Positions 8,984 through 18,490 of a DNA stretch of 64,000 bases are shown in pieces. The notes under the pieces are model-generated. The model had not been told where the DNA came from, did not search any database, and saw only the letters and a list, made by a program, of their open reading frames with translations. The position numbers were made by a program, and so were the translations under genes. This DNA comes from Bifidobacterium ruminantium DSM 6489. GTDB taxonomy: Bacteria > Actinomycetota > Actinomycetes > Actinomycetales > Bifidobacteriaceae. Where the stretch lies: NCBI RefSeq assembly GCF_000770925.1, contig NZ_JDTK01000010.1:1-64000 (forward strand), in the 5' to 3' direction. How positions within the stretch are numbered: the first letter of the stretch is position 1; the number at the start of each line of letters is the position of its first letter.

Positions 8984-9906
8984 TACTCTCCGAGCAGGCG
9001 CCCGAGTTCCACCGCAAGTCCGCGTTCATCGTCTTCTACGCTCACATAGACCAGTTCCTCATCGTCGACTCCAAAATCAAAGATCTCCTGCTCGTACCCG
9101 TTTTCATCCGGTTCGGTTTCATTGTTGAAGTCGGAGCCGTTGTCCTGGTCTCCGGCCAACAGGCTGGAGTCGGCAATGACCTCGGGCATTTCATATCCGG
9201 GCCAGGGAGCGTACCTCTCGACCTCGAAGTCTCCGAACATACGGAAATGGAAGACATGCAATTCCTCACATGGAGGGGCGCTGATAAGCCAGCCCACGTA
9301 TTTTGCCCTGTCGCCCTTATCGATTTTATGGAAGGCGAAGTATTCCGGGAGGGTGAAAAGCAGACCATATCTGTATAGGCTCGCTGTGCGGGCGGAAGCG
9401 TTATCACGCAGATATCGCGCGTACAGGGCATCCTGCTTGAGGTTCTCCTCCACCAGATCGATTTCATCCTGATTGCGGAGGATCAGGCAAGTATCATCGC
9501 CATCGCCCATGGCGATGGCACCGGAAACCGCCTCATAGCATGGGTTTCCGCAGGAAAAAAGATTATCCAGAGCTGTTTCAAGACGCTGACGCTCTTCGAC
9601 GAACTCTCCGGCGAAAGCATCGTCCAACTGTTTTCGGGCATCGGACAAGCCCGGAATCGATCTGGCCGACAATGGGGTAAACGCGAGCATGTAAAGCGAA
9701 TCGCTGATTTTCTTGAGATCATTTGACGCGCTGGCAGGCAAGGCGACTTGTCCTGTTTTGTATTCAAGTTTCCGGTACGCCTTGAAAGCCTCCGACAGTT
9801 CGTCCCAATCGTAAGGATGGTCATAAATGATCCGGTCGACATACAACTCGCGAATGGAATCGTCAAGAAGGTCATGGGCCGCTTCCCTATAGCCGTCGCT
9901 CACCAT
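8962..9906 (-). CDS. Unknown protein, second gene of the DrmAB operon
   Basis: 314 residues, not recognised. It is predicted soluble and has no signal peptide. Residues 1-120 are helical (YDWDELSEAFKAYRKLEYKT, then KQLDDAFAGEFVEERQRLET). A middle part resembles a folded alpha/beta region (TASLYRYGLLFTLPEYFAFH, KYVGWLISAPPCEELHVFHF). The C-terminus is very acidic (EPDENGYEQEIFDFGVDDEE). The start overlaps the stop of the gene before it in ATGGTGA, and its own stop overlaps drmA, so it is made together with DrmA/DrmB. No methylase, nuclease or phospholipase-D motif is visible. It occupies the place where DISARM loci carry class-specific accessory genes. Confidence 0.7.
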   Translation of the reverse strand: MVSDGYREAAHDLLDDSIRELYVDRIIYDHPYDWDELSEAFKAYRKLEYKTGQVALPASASNDLKKISDSLYMLAFTPLSARSIPGLSDARKQLDDAFAGEFVEERQRLETALDNLFSCGNPCYEAVSGAIAMGDGDDTCLILRNQDEIDLVEENLKQDALYARYLRDNASARTASLYRYGLLFTLPEYFAFHKIDKGDRAKYVGWLISAPPCEELHVFHFRMFGDFEVERYAPWPGYEMPEVIADSSLLAGDQDNGSDFNNETEPDENGYEQEIFDFGVDDEELVYVSVEDDERGLAVELGRLLGEYWNHQDR

Positions 9907-10946
9907 TCCTCCTCGAGAGTGTCTTCCTCAGTGTCCTCCTCATCGTAATCCGATACGACGGGTTGTGGTTCCACTTCCTTGACCAGCCACTGCAGACAGG
10001 GAATCGAAGAGACCAGGTCATCCTCTTGACTGACGAAATCATGGAATATCCCTTCAGTCTGCGACATCGTCGCGTCATAAGCCATATGGTCGTAAATCGA
10101 TACAGCATGGTTCTCGTCCCTTGGAGACAAAGTCACCACGACAGGACTGTTTCCGAATGCGCCGTATCTCCTCACTCTTTCGTATTGGCTCCATCCATTG
10201 GCGACCACAAGACCTGCTTTGACCTGAGATGTCCAGGAATCGAGGGATCTTCCTGTGGTAATTAGGATAGGAGTGCGGAAACAGTCGTTCCTCAAATCGC
10301 AGGGGCCTCTGTCCACGGTGTCATTGAGGATCAGCGAGCCAAGCTCATCGAGTTTTCCGAAAGCATCAATGCTCAAAAGATCCTGTAGACATCTGAGAAT
10401 GGAACCTACATTTCTCGTAACGACCACAATCGGCTTAAGACTGTATTTCATCCATTCGCCGCAGGGGTTCGTAGTGTTCAGCTCCCGATGAATCCTATCG
10501 CTCAATTTCTTTTTCAACGGTTGGGGATCCCTCTTGTTGATGATGAAATCATTTGGCAACGTCACAGCAGGCCACTTGGAAATAGGCACTTTGGAACCCG
10601 CCAAACGAATGTGCCCCTCATCGCCAGGGACCTCTGACGCTTTGAGATCGGCTAACCGGCCGTTCTGCACTGTTGCATACCATTTGTCGGGAATGAGAGC
10701 GTCACCATTATCCGACAGGCAAATCGCCTGCAGGGCGCCAACAACAATGGGCCAGAAAACCAGCGGAAGACGGTTTCTCGGGATGGAAGCCATCAGAAAA
10801 GCATGCAGACCGGCAGACGAATCCGCTACGCCGCATTCCGTAATCGCATTTCCGAAATCGACCAGGTCCGATAAAACGTCATCCATTAGAACATCTCCAT
10901 GCAAGTCAGGCTTTTGTAAAGCTCCCAGTATCAGTCCCCTTTTCAC
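9900..10946 (-). CDS. Unknown protein, first gene of the DrmAB operon
   Basis: 348 residues from GTG 10946, not recognised. Visible parts are a hydrophobic segment NRLPLVFWPIVVGALQAICL (about 54-73), a core that alternates strand and helix (KPIVVVTRNVGSILRCLQDL, RTPILITTGRSLDSWTSQVK, SPVVVTLSPRDENHAVSIYD), and an acidic tail. The start is doubtful. A strong AGGAGG sits at 10965-10970, eight bases before ATG 10956, but that ATG is out of frame by one base. The in-frame GTG 10946 is too far from it. ATG 10886 has its own GGAGA at seven bases. Either translation starts at 10886, or one G in the run AAAAGGGG is extra and the protein once began MKFSEKGLILGAL. Confidence 0.65.
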   Translation of the reverse strand: MKRGLILGALQKPDLHGDVLMDDVLSDLVDFGNAITECGVADSSAGLHAFLMASIPRNRLPLVFWPIVVGALQAICLSDNGDALIPDKWYATVQNGRLADLKASEVPGDEGHIRLAGSKVPISKWPAVTLPNDFIINKRDPQPLKKKLSDRIHRELNTTNPCGEWMKYSLKPIVVVTRNVGSILRCLQDLLSIDAFGKLDELGSLILNDTVDRGPCDLRNDCFRTPILITTGRSLDSWTSQVKAGLVVANGWSQYERVRRYGAFGNSPVVVTLSPRDENHAVSIYDHMAYDATMSQTEGIFHDFVSQEDDLVSSIPCLQWLVKEVEPQPVVSDYDEEDTEEDTLEEEW

Positions 10947-11229
10947 TGAACTTCATTGTTCCATCCTCCTAGCTTTCCCACCAATACGAACCATGCTACC
11001 CCCTGCTGAACGACACAGCGGTAAATCGTCAACCGAAAAGACTCGTTTCGAAACTGTCGTTATCATCAAAGAAAACTGAAAGGCAGAAGAAGAAAGCAAT
11101 CGGCCTAAACCACAGTCCGAATCACACGAACGCAAGAGCATGCCGTCGGATTCGAATTCATGAATCGGCTGCACAGACTATGCGAGCGGACAGAACGTTT
11201 TATAAGCGTGGTAGTGCACATGCCACCCG
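10947..11229. other. Region between the Drm operon and the CRISPR trailer
   Basis: This 283-base stretch must hold the promoter of the leftward Drm operon, but I see no convincing -35/-10 pair. AGGAGG at 10965-10970 is the only clear signal. The last bases before 11230 are the trailer end of the CRISPR array. No gene is seen. Confidence 0.5.
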
Positions 11230-14200
11230 GGATCATCCCCGCACATGCGGGGAACACTACAGCAGCCGCGAAACCCAATACGTGCGATCGGGATCATCCC
11301 CGCGCATGCGGGGAACACCGCCTGATTGATTCTTCCCGCATCGGACTTTCGGGATCATCCCCGCGCATGCGGGGAACACCGCCAATCATCCCAAAATTCG
11401 ATGTCCACGAAGGGATCATCCCCGCGCATGCGGGGGAACACCAGTGAGGTGGAATTCTGATGTTGGATTATCAGGGATCATCCCCGCGCATGCGGGGAAC
11501 ACTTGTGAGCTCTACGTAATACGGAATACCTCACAGGATCATCCCCGCGCATGCGGGGAACACTCGTTCAACACCTGGTCATAGTAAAGCGTGCCGGGAT
11601 CATCCCCGCGCATGCGGGGAACACCCGCCCGCATCCTTCAGCCAGTTCACCGCACCGGGATCATCCCCGCGCATGCGGGGAACACCATAAGGTCATTGAC
11701 GATTTCACGCCGGAGCAGGGATCATCCCCGCGCATGCGGGGAACACGCATTGAATGCGCAGGACATGAGCAGTAAGCAAGGATCATCCCCGCGCATGCGG
11801 GGAACACCTGGTCAGCATGTCAACTCCTTTTCTGTATCCGGGATCATCCCCGCGCATGCGGGGAACACTTGGTGACCTTCGCGGTCACGGTCAATCCGGT
11901 GGGATCATCCCCGCGCATGCGGGGAACACGCAATAGTGAGCCTGTACGCTGCGGGCAACGAGGGATCATCCCCGCGCATGCGGGGAACACTTGCCAGACG
12001 CATTGAGATTGTCAATCTCATGGGGATCATCCCCGCGCATGCGGGGAACACAGCCGGAACCGGAACCGAAACATGAGCCGGACGGGATCATCCCCGCGCA
12101 TGCGGGGAACACCTAAGAGCTTCGGCAAGGCGGTAAGCGCGAAGGGGATCATCCCCGCGCATGCGGGGAACACTTATCCTCACTGCTGTCGTCCCAGTCT
12201 TCATAGGGATCATCCCCGCGCATGCGGGGAACACCCTCGTAGTACTTGTTTAGAGCGTGCGAGGTCGGGATCATCCCCGCGCATGCGGGGAACACTATGG
12301 CTGATGTCTTCGGGCTTAGTTTTGCCGGGGATCATCCCCGCGCATGCGGGGAACACAAATTCCGCCGCTCCAAAGGATTCTTCAGATCGGGATCATCCCC
12401 GCGCATGCGGGGAACACAGGCTCCACGGCATTGCCAAGGATTACTGCCGGGGATCATCCCCGCGCATGCGGGGAACACGGCGCGCAAGCCGAATACCTCA
12501 TATGCAAGACGGGATCATCCCCGCGCATGCGGGGAACACCGAATTCCGCCATACTACTTGGCTCAAGTCGAGGGATCATCCCCGCGCATGCGGGGAACAC
12601 CCCCGGTTATCCCACCGCCGCCTGTTGGGTCGGGGATCATCCCCGCGCATGCGGGGAACACAGAACGTCTACTTGGTTTCGTCTGTTTTTGCTGGGATCA
12701 TCCCCGCGCATGCGGGGAACACTCCGAGAGACCGCCGACGGTCAGGAGGAGATACCGGGATCATCCCCGCGCATGCGGGGAACACTATCAAGCATCTTCG
12801 TCGCAATCATAACCTACGGGATCATCCCCGCGCATGCGGGGAACACATTGTGGATTCCCGCTATCGTAGTGGCTTGCCGGGATCATCCCCGCGCATGCGG
12901 GGAACACCAAGGTGACGCAGCTTGTGGTGATCCCCGCGCGTGGATCATCCCCGCGCATGCGGGGAACACTTGCCTCCTGACATGATGGACGCCAAAAGGC
13001 GGGGATCATCCCCGCGCATGCGGGGAACACATGGTTGTATATGCAACTATCTCTAGGTTACGGGGATCATCCCCGCGCATGCGGGGAACACCCGTCCTCA
13101 CAATCAAATCTGGCTCCAAATTCGGGATCATCCCCGCGCATGCGGGGAACACCCCGTTATCCAAGCTTGGGGAATTGCTAGGGAGGGATCATCCCCGCGC
13201 ATGCGGGGAACACTATCAAGCATCTTCGTCGCAATCATAACCTACGGGATCATCCCCGCGCATGCGGGGAACACCCGACTCCTTCGGCTTGACCTCATCA
13301 TCTACGGGGATCATCCCCGCGCATGCGGGGAACACTATTTTATTATTACTGCTGAGGGTTTTCAGGTGGGATCATCCCCGCGCATGCGGGGAACACCTGC
13401 CGATCGTGTTCAATTGCGCCATCTGATTGGGATCATCCCCGCGCATGCGGGGAACACATGACTCCTTCGGCTTGACCTCATCATCTACGGGGATCATCCC
13501 CGCGCATGCGGGGAACACTATTTTATTATTACTGCTGAGGGTTTTCAGGTGGGATCATCCCCGCGCATGCGGGGAACACATTCTCCGTATGAGACCGGAT
13601 AGCCGCCCACCGGGATCATCCCCGCGCATGCGGGGAACACGACAGCCAATGGCGCCAGAATCGACTGTTTCGAGGATCATCCCCGCGCATGCGGGGAACA
13701 CCGAATGGATCCAACCACGGAAATACACGGCTAAGGATCATCCCCGCGCATGCGGGGAACACTTCACCGGTGGTGCCGGTGATTTCGGCCACACGGGATC
13801 ATCCCCGCGCATGCGGGGAACACATTGTTGTTGCCGGTGGGATTGTCCACGTCCGGGGATCATCCCCGCGCATGCGGGGAACACGTGGTGAGCGTATCCG
13901 GCAGGGTCACCGACTCAGGATCATCCCCGCGCATGCGGGGAACACCAGACGGTCATAAGCTTGCGACGCGCGTAGGCGGGATCATCCCCGCGCATGCGGG
14001 GAACACTCCCCCACTCTCGCCGCCGGACTCAACACCATGGGATCATCCCCGCGCATGCGGGGAACACTATATTAACAGCACCACAATCAACGGGTTGCTG
14101 GGATCATCCCCGCGCATGCGGGGAACACCGTGACCGTGTACGCGCTCGAATCATCCAAGATGGATCATCCCCGCGCATGCGGGGAACACGGGCATGTTTG

Positions 14201-16324
14201 CTTGTACCCAGTCATATATCTGGGATCATCCCCGCGCATGCGGGGAACACATCGAACGTTTCATCGTCGGGTTTGCAACCGAGGGATCATCCCCGCGCAT
14301 GCGGGGAACACCAAGGCGTCAGCGACGGTCTATTGTAGAGCTTGGGATCATCCCCGCGCATGCGGGGAACACGAAAACCGATACTATGACCGCGAAATAG
14401 GCGTGGGATCATCCCCGCGCATGCGGGGAACACATAACCATGTAATTGTTGTCGTATGTGTAATCGGGATCATCCCCGCGCATGCGGGGAACACGCACAT
14501 GTTTGCTTGTACCCAGTCATATATCTGGGATCATCCCCGCGCATGCGGGGAACACATCGAACGTTTCATCGTCGGGTTTGCAACCGAGGGATCATCCCCG
14601 CGCATGCGGGGAACACCTAACCATGTAATTGTTGTCGTATGTGTAATCGGGATCATCCCCGCGCATGCGGGGAACACGCGGTTTTCGTCGCCACCGCGAC
14701 CATGATGCGAGGATCATCCCCGCGCATGCGGGGAACACACTTGGAACAATGTTTCAGCCCGTTATGGACTGGGATCATCCCCGCGCATGCGGGGAACACC
14801 CGACATCCTCTACGCGGCGCGCGTCGTGACCGGGATCATCCCCGCGCATGCGGGGAACACTCAGCAACCGTTTCAACACCTCGCGGCTGATACGGATCAT
14901 CCCCGCGCATGCGGGGAACACTGATGTTCCAGGGTAGAGACGCGTTGCGTACCGGGATCATCCCCGCGCATGCGGGGAACACTAGCGTGCTGTTATCGAA
15001 CGTTTCATCGTCGGGGGATCATCCCCGCGCATGCGGGGAACACTCCAATGATCTGCTTTACGCCGATACGCATGAGGGATCATCCCCGCGCATGCGGGGA
15101 ACACGCGTTGACCTTGCGCAGCTTCTCGGGCGGCTGGGGATCATCCCCGCGCATGCGGGGAACACATTCCCGCTGCGATGATTCAGAACGGCGGCGAGGG
15201 ATCATCCCCGCGCATGCGGGGAACACTAGGTTATATCGAATTTACTTAGTTCAACATCGGGATCATCCCCGCGCATGCGGGGAACACCGTTCCGGCGCAT
15301 TGCGCCTTGTAAAAAGAATGGGATCATCCCCGCGCATGCGGGGAACACTTGGAGGATGTGCTTCAGATGACCGTCTACGAGGGATCATCCCCGCGCATGC
15401 GGGGAACACATCAAAAGGTCGGGAATCACCCGCCGCACCTGGGGATCATCCCCGCGCATGCGGGGAACACATGCGGGGTTCTTGTCCATGAGATGCAGCA
15501 TCGGGATCATCCCCGCGCATGCGGGGAACACCCTGCAAGAGGTTCGTGACCATCGTCAATCCGGGGATCATCCCCGCGCATGCGGGGAACACACCGGCGG
15601 ACCGTCCGGCGTGTACGGCTCCCTGGGATCATCCCCGCGCATGCGGGGAACACGGCGGCAAAAGCGGTGGACTGTTTGGACGCGCGGGATCATCCCCGCG
15701 CATGCGGGGAACACCCGTAGGCTGCAGCGTTAACTCCACGCGATGCGGGATCATCCCCGCGCATGCGGGGAACACTCGGTGATAATATCATCTTCGACCA
15801 CGTTTCCGGGATCATCCCCGCGCATGCGGGGAACACTAGAGCGATGCACCGAACTTCCCCACCAATGAGGGATCATCCCCGCGCATGCGGGGAACACGGG
15901 CGGCACATTCCTGCGCGATGTTCCACGTGGGGATCATCCCCGCGCATGCGGGGAACACCGTTGGACGGCGGCAACAGACGGCGCAACACTGGGATCATCC
16001 CCGCGCATGCGGGGAACACCTCGTATTGGCGCGTTGGCGCGAACACAGAACGGGATCATCCCCGCGCATGCGGGGAACACAATTTTGATAAAAGCGAAAA
16101 ACGCACAAACTGGGGATCATCCCCGCGCATGCGGGGAACACCACCAATGAGTTTAATAGTAGTTTCGCCATCTGGGATCATCCCCGCGCATGCGGGGAAC
16201 ACGTCCGGCAGCAACTATTAGGAGAAATCAAAGTGGGATCATCCCCGCGCATGCGGGGAACACCAAAGTCCTGGACATGACCGTGGGACTTGACAAGGAT
16301 CATCCCCGCGCATGCGGGGAACAC
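11230..16324 (-). CRISPR. Type I-E CRISPR array, 84 repeats and 83 spacers
   Basis: The 28-bp repeat begins GGATCATCCCC and ends GGGGAACAC on the plus strand, with 33-bp spacers (period 61). Walking the array gives 84 repeats. Transcription is leftward: in crRNA sense the repeat is GTGTTCCCCGC...GATGATCC, with a CCCCGC/GCGGGG stem for Cas6e. The cas2 side is the leader end. The distal end at 11230 carries a changed repeat (CACATG in place of CGCATG), as usual at the trailer. The repeat at 11413 has one extra G. Three intervals are 62 bp instead of 61 besides that one. Several spacers occur twice, and 73 of 83 have G as the last plus-strand base. The size suggests a long record of acquisition. 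Confidence 0.97.
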
Positions 16325-16385
16325 ACTAAGAAATTAGCACGATACCAAGGCATCCGCCTTCGTATCAGTGTTTTTTCATTTAGTT
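16325..16385 (-). promoter_or_regulatory. CRISPR leader
   Basis: These 61 bases lie between the cas2 stop and the newest repeat and are AT-rich on the cas2 side (TGAAAAAACACTG in transcribed sense). The leader, with the array promoter and integration site, must lie here and may reach into cas2. No clear -10/-35 pair is picked out. Confidence 0.6.
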
Positions 16386-16745
16386 TTACTTTGAGTACTT
16401 CTTCGCCTTTCGATATTTGCTGGCATTACTCCAACCACGCCGAGGAGTACCAGAGAATGATGCTTCCTTCATTTCTTTAGGACGTTTGACGAGTTCCAAA
16501 CCTTCATAATCCATCGGCGTCCAATCCGCCCGATGCACTTTAAACGCCAGATGCTGTTCATTGCGCGCAGAATAAACCATAATGGCACGTCCCACCTTCG
16601 ACAGCTCGACGATGCGCTTCCAAAGCTTTTCACGAATTCGCGCATCGATATGACCAACGAACACCCCTGGAGATATCTCCAACAGCCATCGGGTAAGATC
16701 GCCTCGCAAACCGGCCGGGCATGCGGTCAACACAACCACTACCAT
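16386..16745 (-). CDS. cas2: Cas2, type I-E
   Basis: 119 residues beginning MVVVVLTACPAGLRGDLTRW, the standard Cas2e opening: a beta strand followed by the conserved L-R-G-x-L-x-R-W-L. It forms the bridge between two Cas1 dimers in the spacer-integration complex. The start overlaps the cas1 stop, so it is coupled. The C-terminal tail (RRGWSNASKYRKAKKYSK) is basic and may contact DNA. It is the last gene of the operon, directly before the leader. Confidence 0.95.
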   Translation of the reverse strand: MVVVVLTACPAGLRGDLTRWLLEISPGVFVGHIDARIREKLWKRIVELSKVGRAIMVYSARNEQHLAFKVHRADWTPMDYEGLELVKRPKEMKEASFSGTPRRGWSNASKYRKAKKYSK

Positions 16746-17782
16746 TTTCCTTCATCCCATTCGTCATCAGCATAGGATTTTCCAGCGGCAACCTCTCCGA
16801 TCCGTTCATCCCACAAGCCCACATGATCTGCATCAGCAATATCCTCATCAGGCTCCGGAGAACCAAGTAATGCTCGAATGTCCTTCACCATTCGTTTAAG
16901 GAGGCCAAGGTCATACACCGCATCCCTGATGTTATGGCGAGTCGCAGAACCGATATCTTCAGGCTCCGTAGCCGCCGTTTCGAAAGCAACTGGGATAGAT
17001 AGCTCGGCCTTATATAGATCAGCGACATCGTAGACAAATGATCGTTCATGCCCGACATGCACAAATCCCAGCCCCGGCGAACAGCCGAGTGCCACAATTG
17101 CGGCATGAGCCAAACCATACAGACAAGTGTGTGCGGCGGACAACGCCTTGTTGATTTCCGAACCGGCCATGAAATCATCATGGTCATATGTCCGTTTATC
17201 CCATTCCACCCCGGTACGAGCGGAGCATTCACGGTACACGCGTCGTATGCGAGCGCCTTCGCGTCCGCGAAGCTGTTGCATGGTCAAACCACTCACATCT
17301 TCACCCGGGAAACGCATCTGATACATCTGGCGTGCCACGGAAAGACGCTTCCGAGTGTTTGATACAAGTTCCGCCTGCCGCTGCAGGAGTGCGGACGAAT
17401 GCGTCAGCGGTTTTCCGAATGCATACATACGTACGCCCCGTTCACCGACCCAGATTACGGTAGCCCCGTTCTCCCCTATTACGGTCATTGCCTGATGCGT
17501 TACTCGTGTTCCCGGTCCCAGCATCAGTACGCTCAGCGTTGCCGCCGGGATATGAGTCACACCGGTACTATCGGTCGCGGTAATGGCATTATCGTCGCGA
17601 CCGATAGTGCAATGCTCGAAATAGGCAAAGGACAAACGATCCTCAGCACGAACAAGTTCGGTGATCTCCGGCGGCGGAGTTCCCAAAGATGAATGTGCTC
17701 TTTTTATCGGCTTGTCATCCACCGCCTTGTCAGAAGAAGCAACCTGAGATTCATCACCATCTTCAGTCTGAGGAACCATCAT
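16739..17782 (-). CDS. cas1: Cas1, type I-E integrase
   Basis: 347 residues. The recognisable Cas1e core starts near residue 35 (PPEITELVRAEDRLSFAYFE), after a Ser/Asp/Lys-rich extension of about 35 residues that is longer than in E. coli Cas1. Family motifs include VIWVGERGVRMYAFG, REGARIRRVYRE, SAAHTCLYGLAHAAIVALGCSP and GLGFVHVGHERSFVYDVADLYK, which hold the metal-binding Glu/His/Asp set of the helical domain. With Cas2 it captures and inserts new spacers. The gene overlaps cas6e and cas2 by a few bases. Confidence 0.95.
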   Translation of the reverse strand: MMVPQTEDGDESQVASSDKAVDDKPIKRAHSSLGTPPPEITELVRAEDRLSFAYFEHCTIGRDDNAITATDSTGVTHIPAATLSVLMLGPGTRVTHQAMTVIGENGATVIWVGERGVRMYAFGKPLTHSSALLQRQAELVSNTRKRLSVARQMYQMRFPGEDVSGLTMQQLRGREGARIRRVYRECSARTGVEWDKRTYDHDDFMAGSEINKALSAAHTCLYGLAHAAIVALGCSPGLGFVHVGHERSFVYDVADLYKAELSIPVAFETAATEPEDIGSATRHNIRDAVYDLGLLKRMVKDIRALLGSPEPDEDIADADHVGLWDERIGEVAAGKSYADDEWDEGKW

Positions 17783-18480
17783 TCAGCCCTGTTCTCTGTC
17801 TCCGAAGCAACCGTCAACAATCCGCATCCGAAACCCTTCGCTCTCCCTACGCCGTGACACAGAGTTCCACGGAACAGGTCAGCATCAGTAACTTCAAGAT
17901 GTCCTTCGAAAACGGCCGTGGCCAAGGTAACGATTGCATTGCCCCGTTTGAACTGTTCCTTATGACGTTCCTTCACTATCACGTCAGGCTGCCCAGCTTC
18001 ATTGTCAAGAATCCTAAAGCCGTGTGATGCCGAACGATCAATCAACCACTGCATTTGCTGATCGACCGTGACATGGCCTTGGATCTTGCCAACAATTCCC
18101 TCGGCTCGATGCCGGCGCCCTCTATCCTCGCTTGCCTTTCGAACCGGATTCGCACGAAGTCTGAAATGCCATTGCTGACCTTTTGCGATACGTTCGAGCA
18201 GCGGGGCATAGTTCTTCGTCTCCCACTCCTCATGCATCGGCCAACCGGCTTGTTCGACGATATGAGTGAAATCCGGCTTTTCCGGACTCACTACATAGAG
18301 CCAGACACCTTTATCGTTCGTCAGCGCATCCAACCGCCAAAGGATGCGACCCTCATCGTTCTTTCGAACAGCATCAGGAGGAAAGCTGCACTCCACTGCG
18401 GCGTGCAGCTTGTATGGCGAACCGATAAGCTGCCGCGCACCATAGCGTGCCTTATTCAAAGGAATTCTTGAGATAAACAT
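17779..18480 (-). CDS. cas6e: Cas6e, CRISPR RNA endoribonuclease
   Basis: The start is set at ATG 18480 because GGGGAG lies just upstream and the protein then begins MFISRIPLNKARYGARQLIG, the normal Cas6e/CasE opening. About 233 residues. The N-terminal half carries KLHAAVECSFP, and the C-terminal half ends GTLCHGVGRAKGFGCGLLTV, the glycine-rich loop of RAMP proteins. It cuts the pre-crRNA at the base of the repeat hairpin and stays bound in Cascade. It overlaps cas1 at its end and follows cas5e by ten bases. Confidence 0.93.
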   Translation of the reverse strand: MFISRIPLNKARYGARQLIGSPYKLHAAVECSFPPDAVRKNDEGRILWRLDALTNDKGVWLYVVSPEKPDFTHIVEQAGWPMHEEWETKNYAPLLERIAKGQQWHFRLRANPVRKASEDRGRRHRAEGIVGKIQGHVTVDQQMQWLIDRSASHGFRILDNEAGQPDVIVKERHKEQFKRGNAIVTLATAVFEGHLEVTDADLFRGTLCHGVGRAKGFGCGLLTVASETENRAE

Positions 18481-18490
18481 TGCTTCTCCC

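Noticed and set aside
2444..10946. Calling the operon a complete DISARM system
   Set aside because: DrmC, a DNA methylase and DrmD are absent, and the other three genes do not look like them. Only DrmA and DrmB are supported.
11160..16480. Many overlapping plus-strand reading frames with repeated peptides such as SSPRMRGT or DHPRACGEH
   Set aside because: They are translations of the CRISPR repeats in different frames. They have no ribosome sites and no codon bias.
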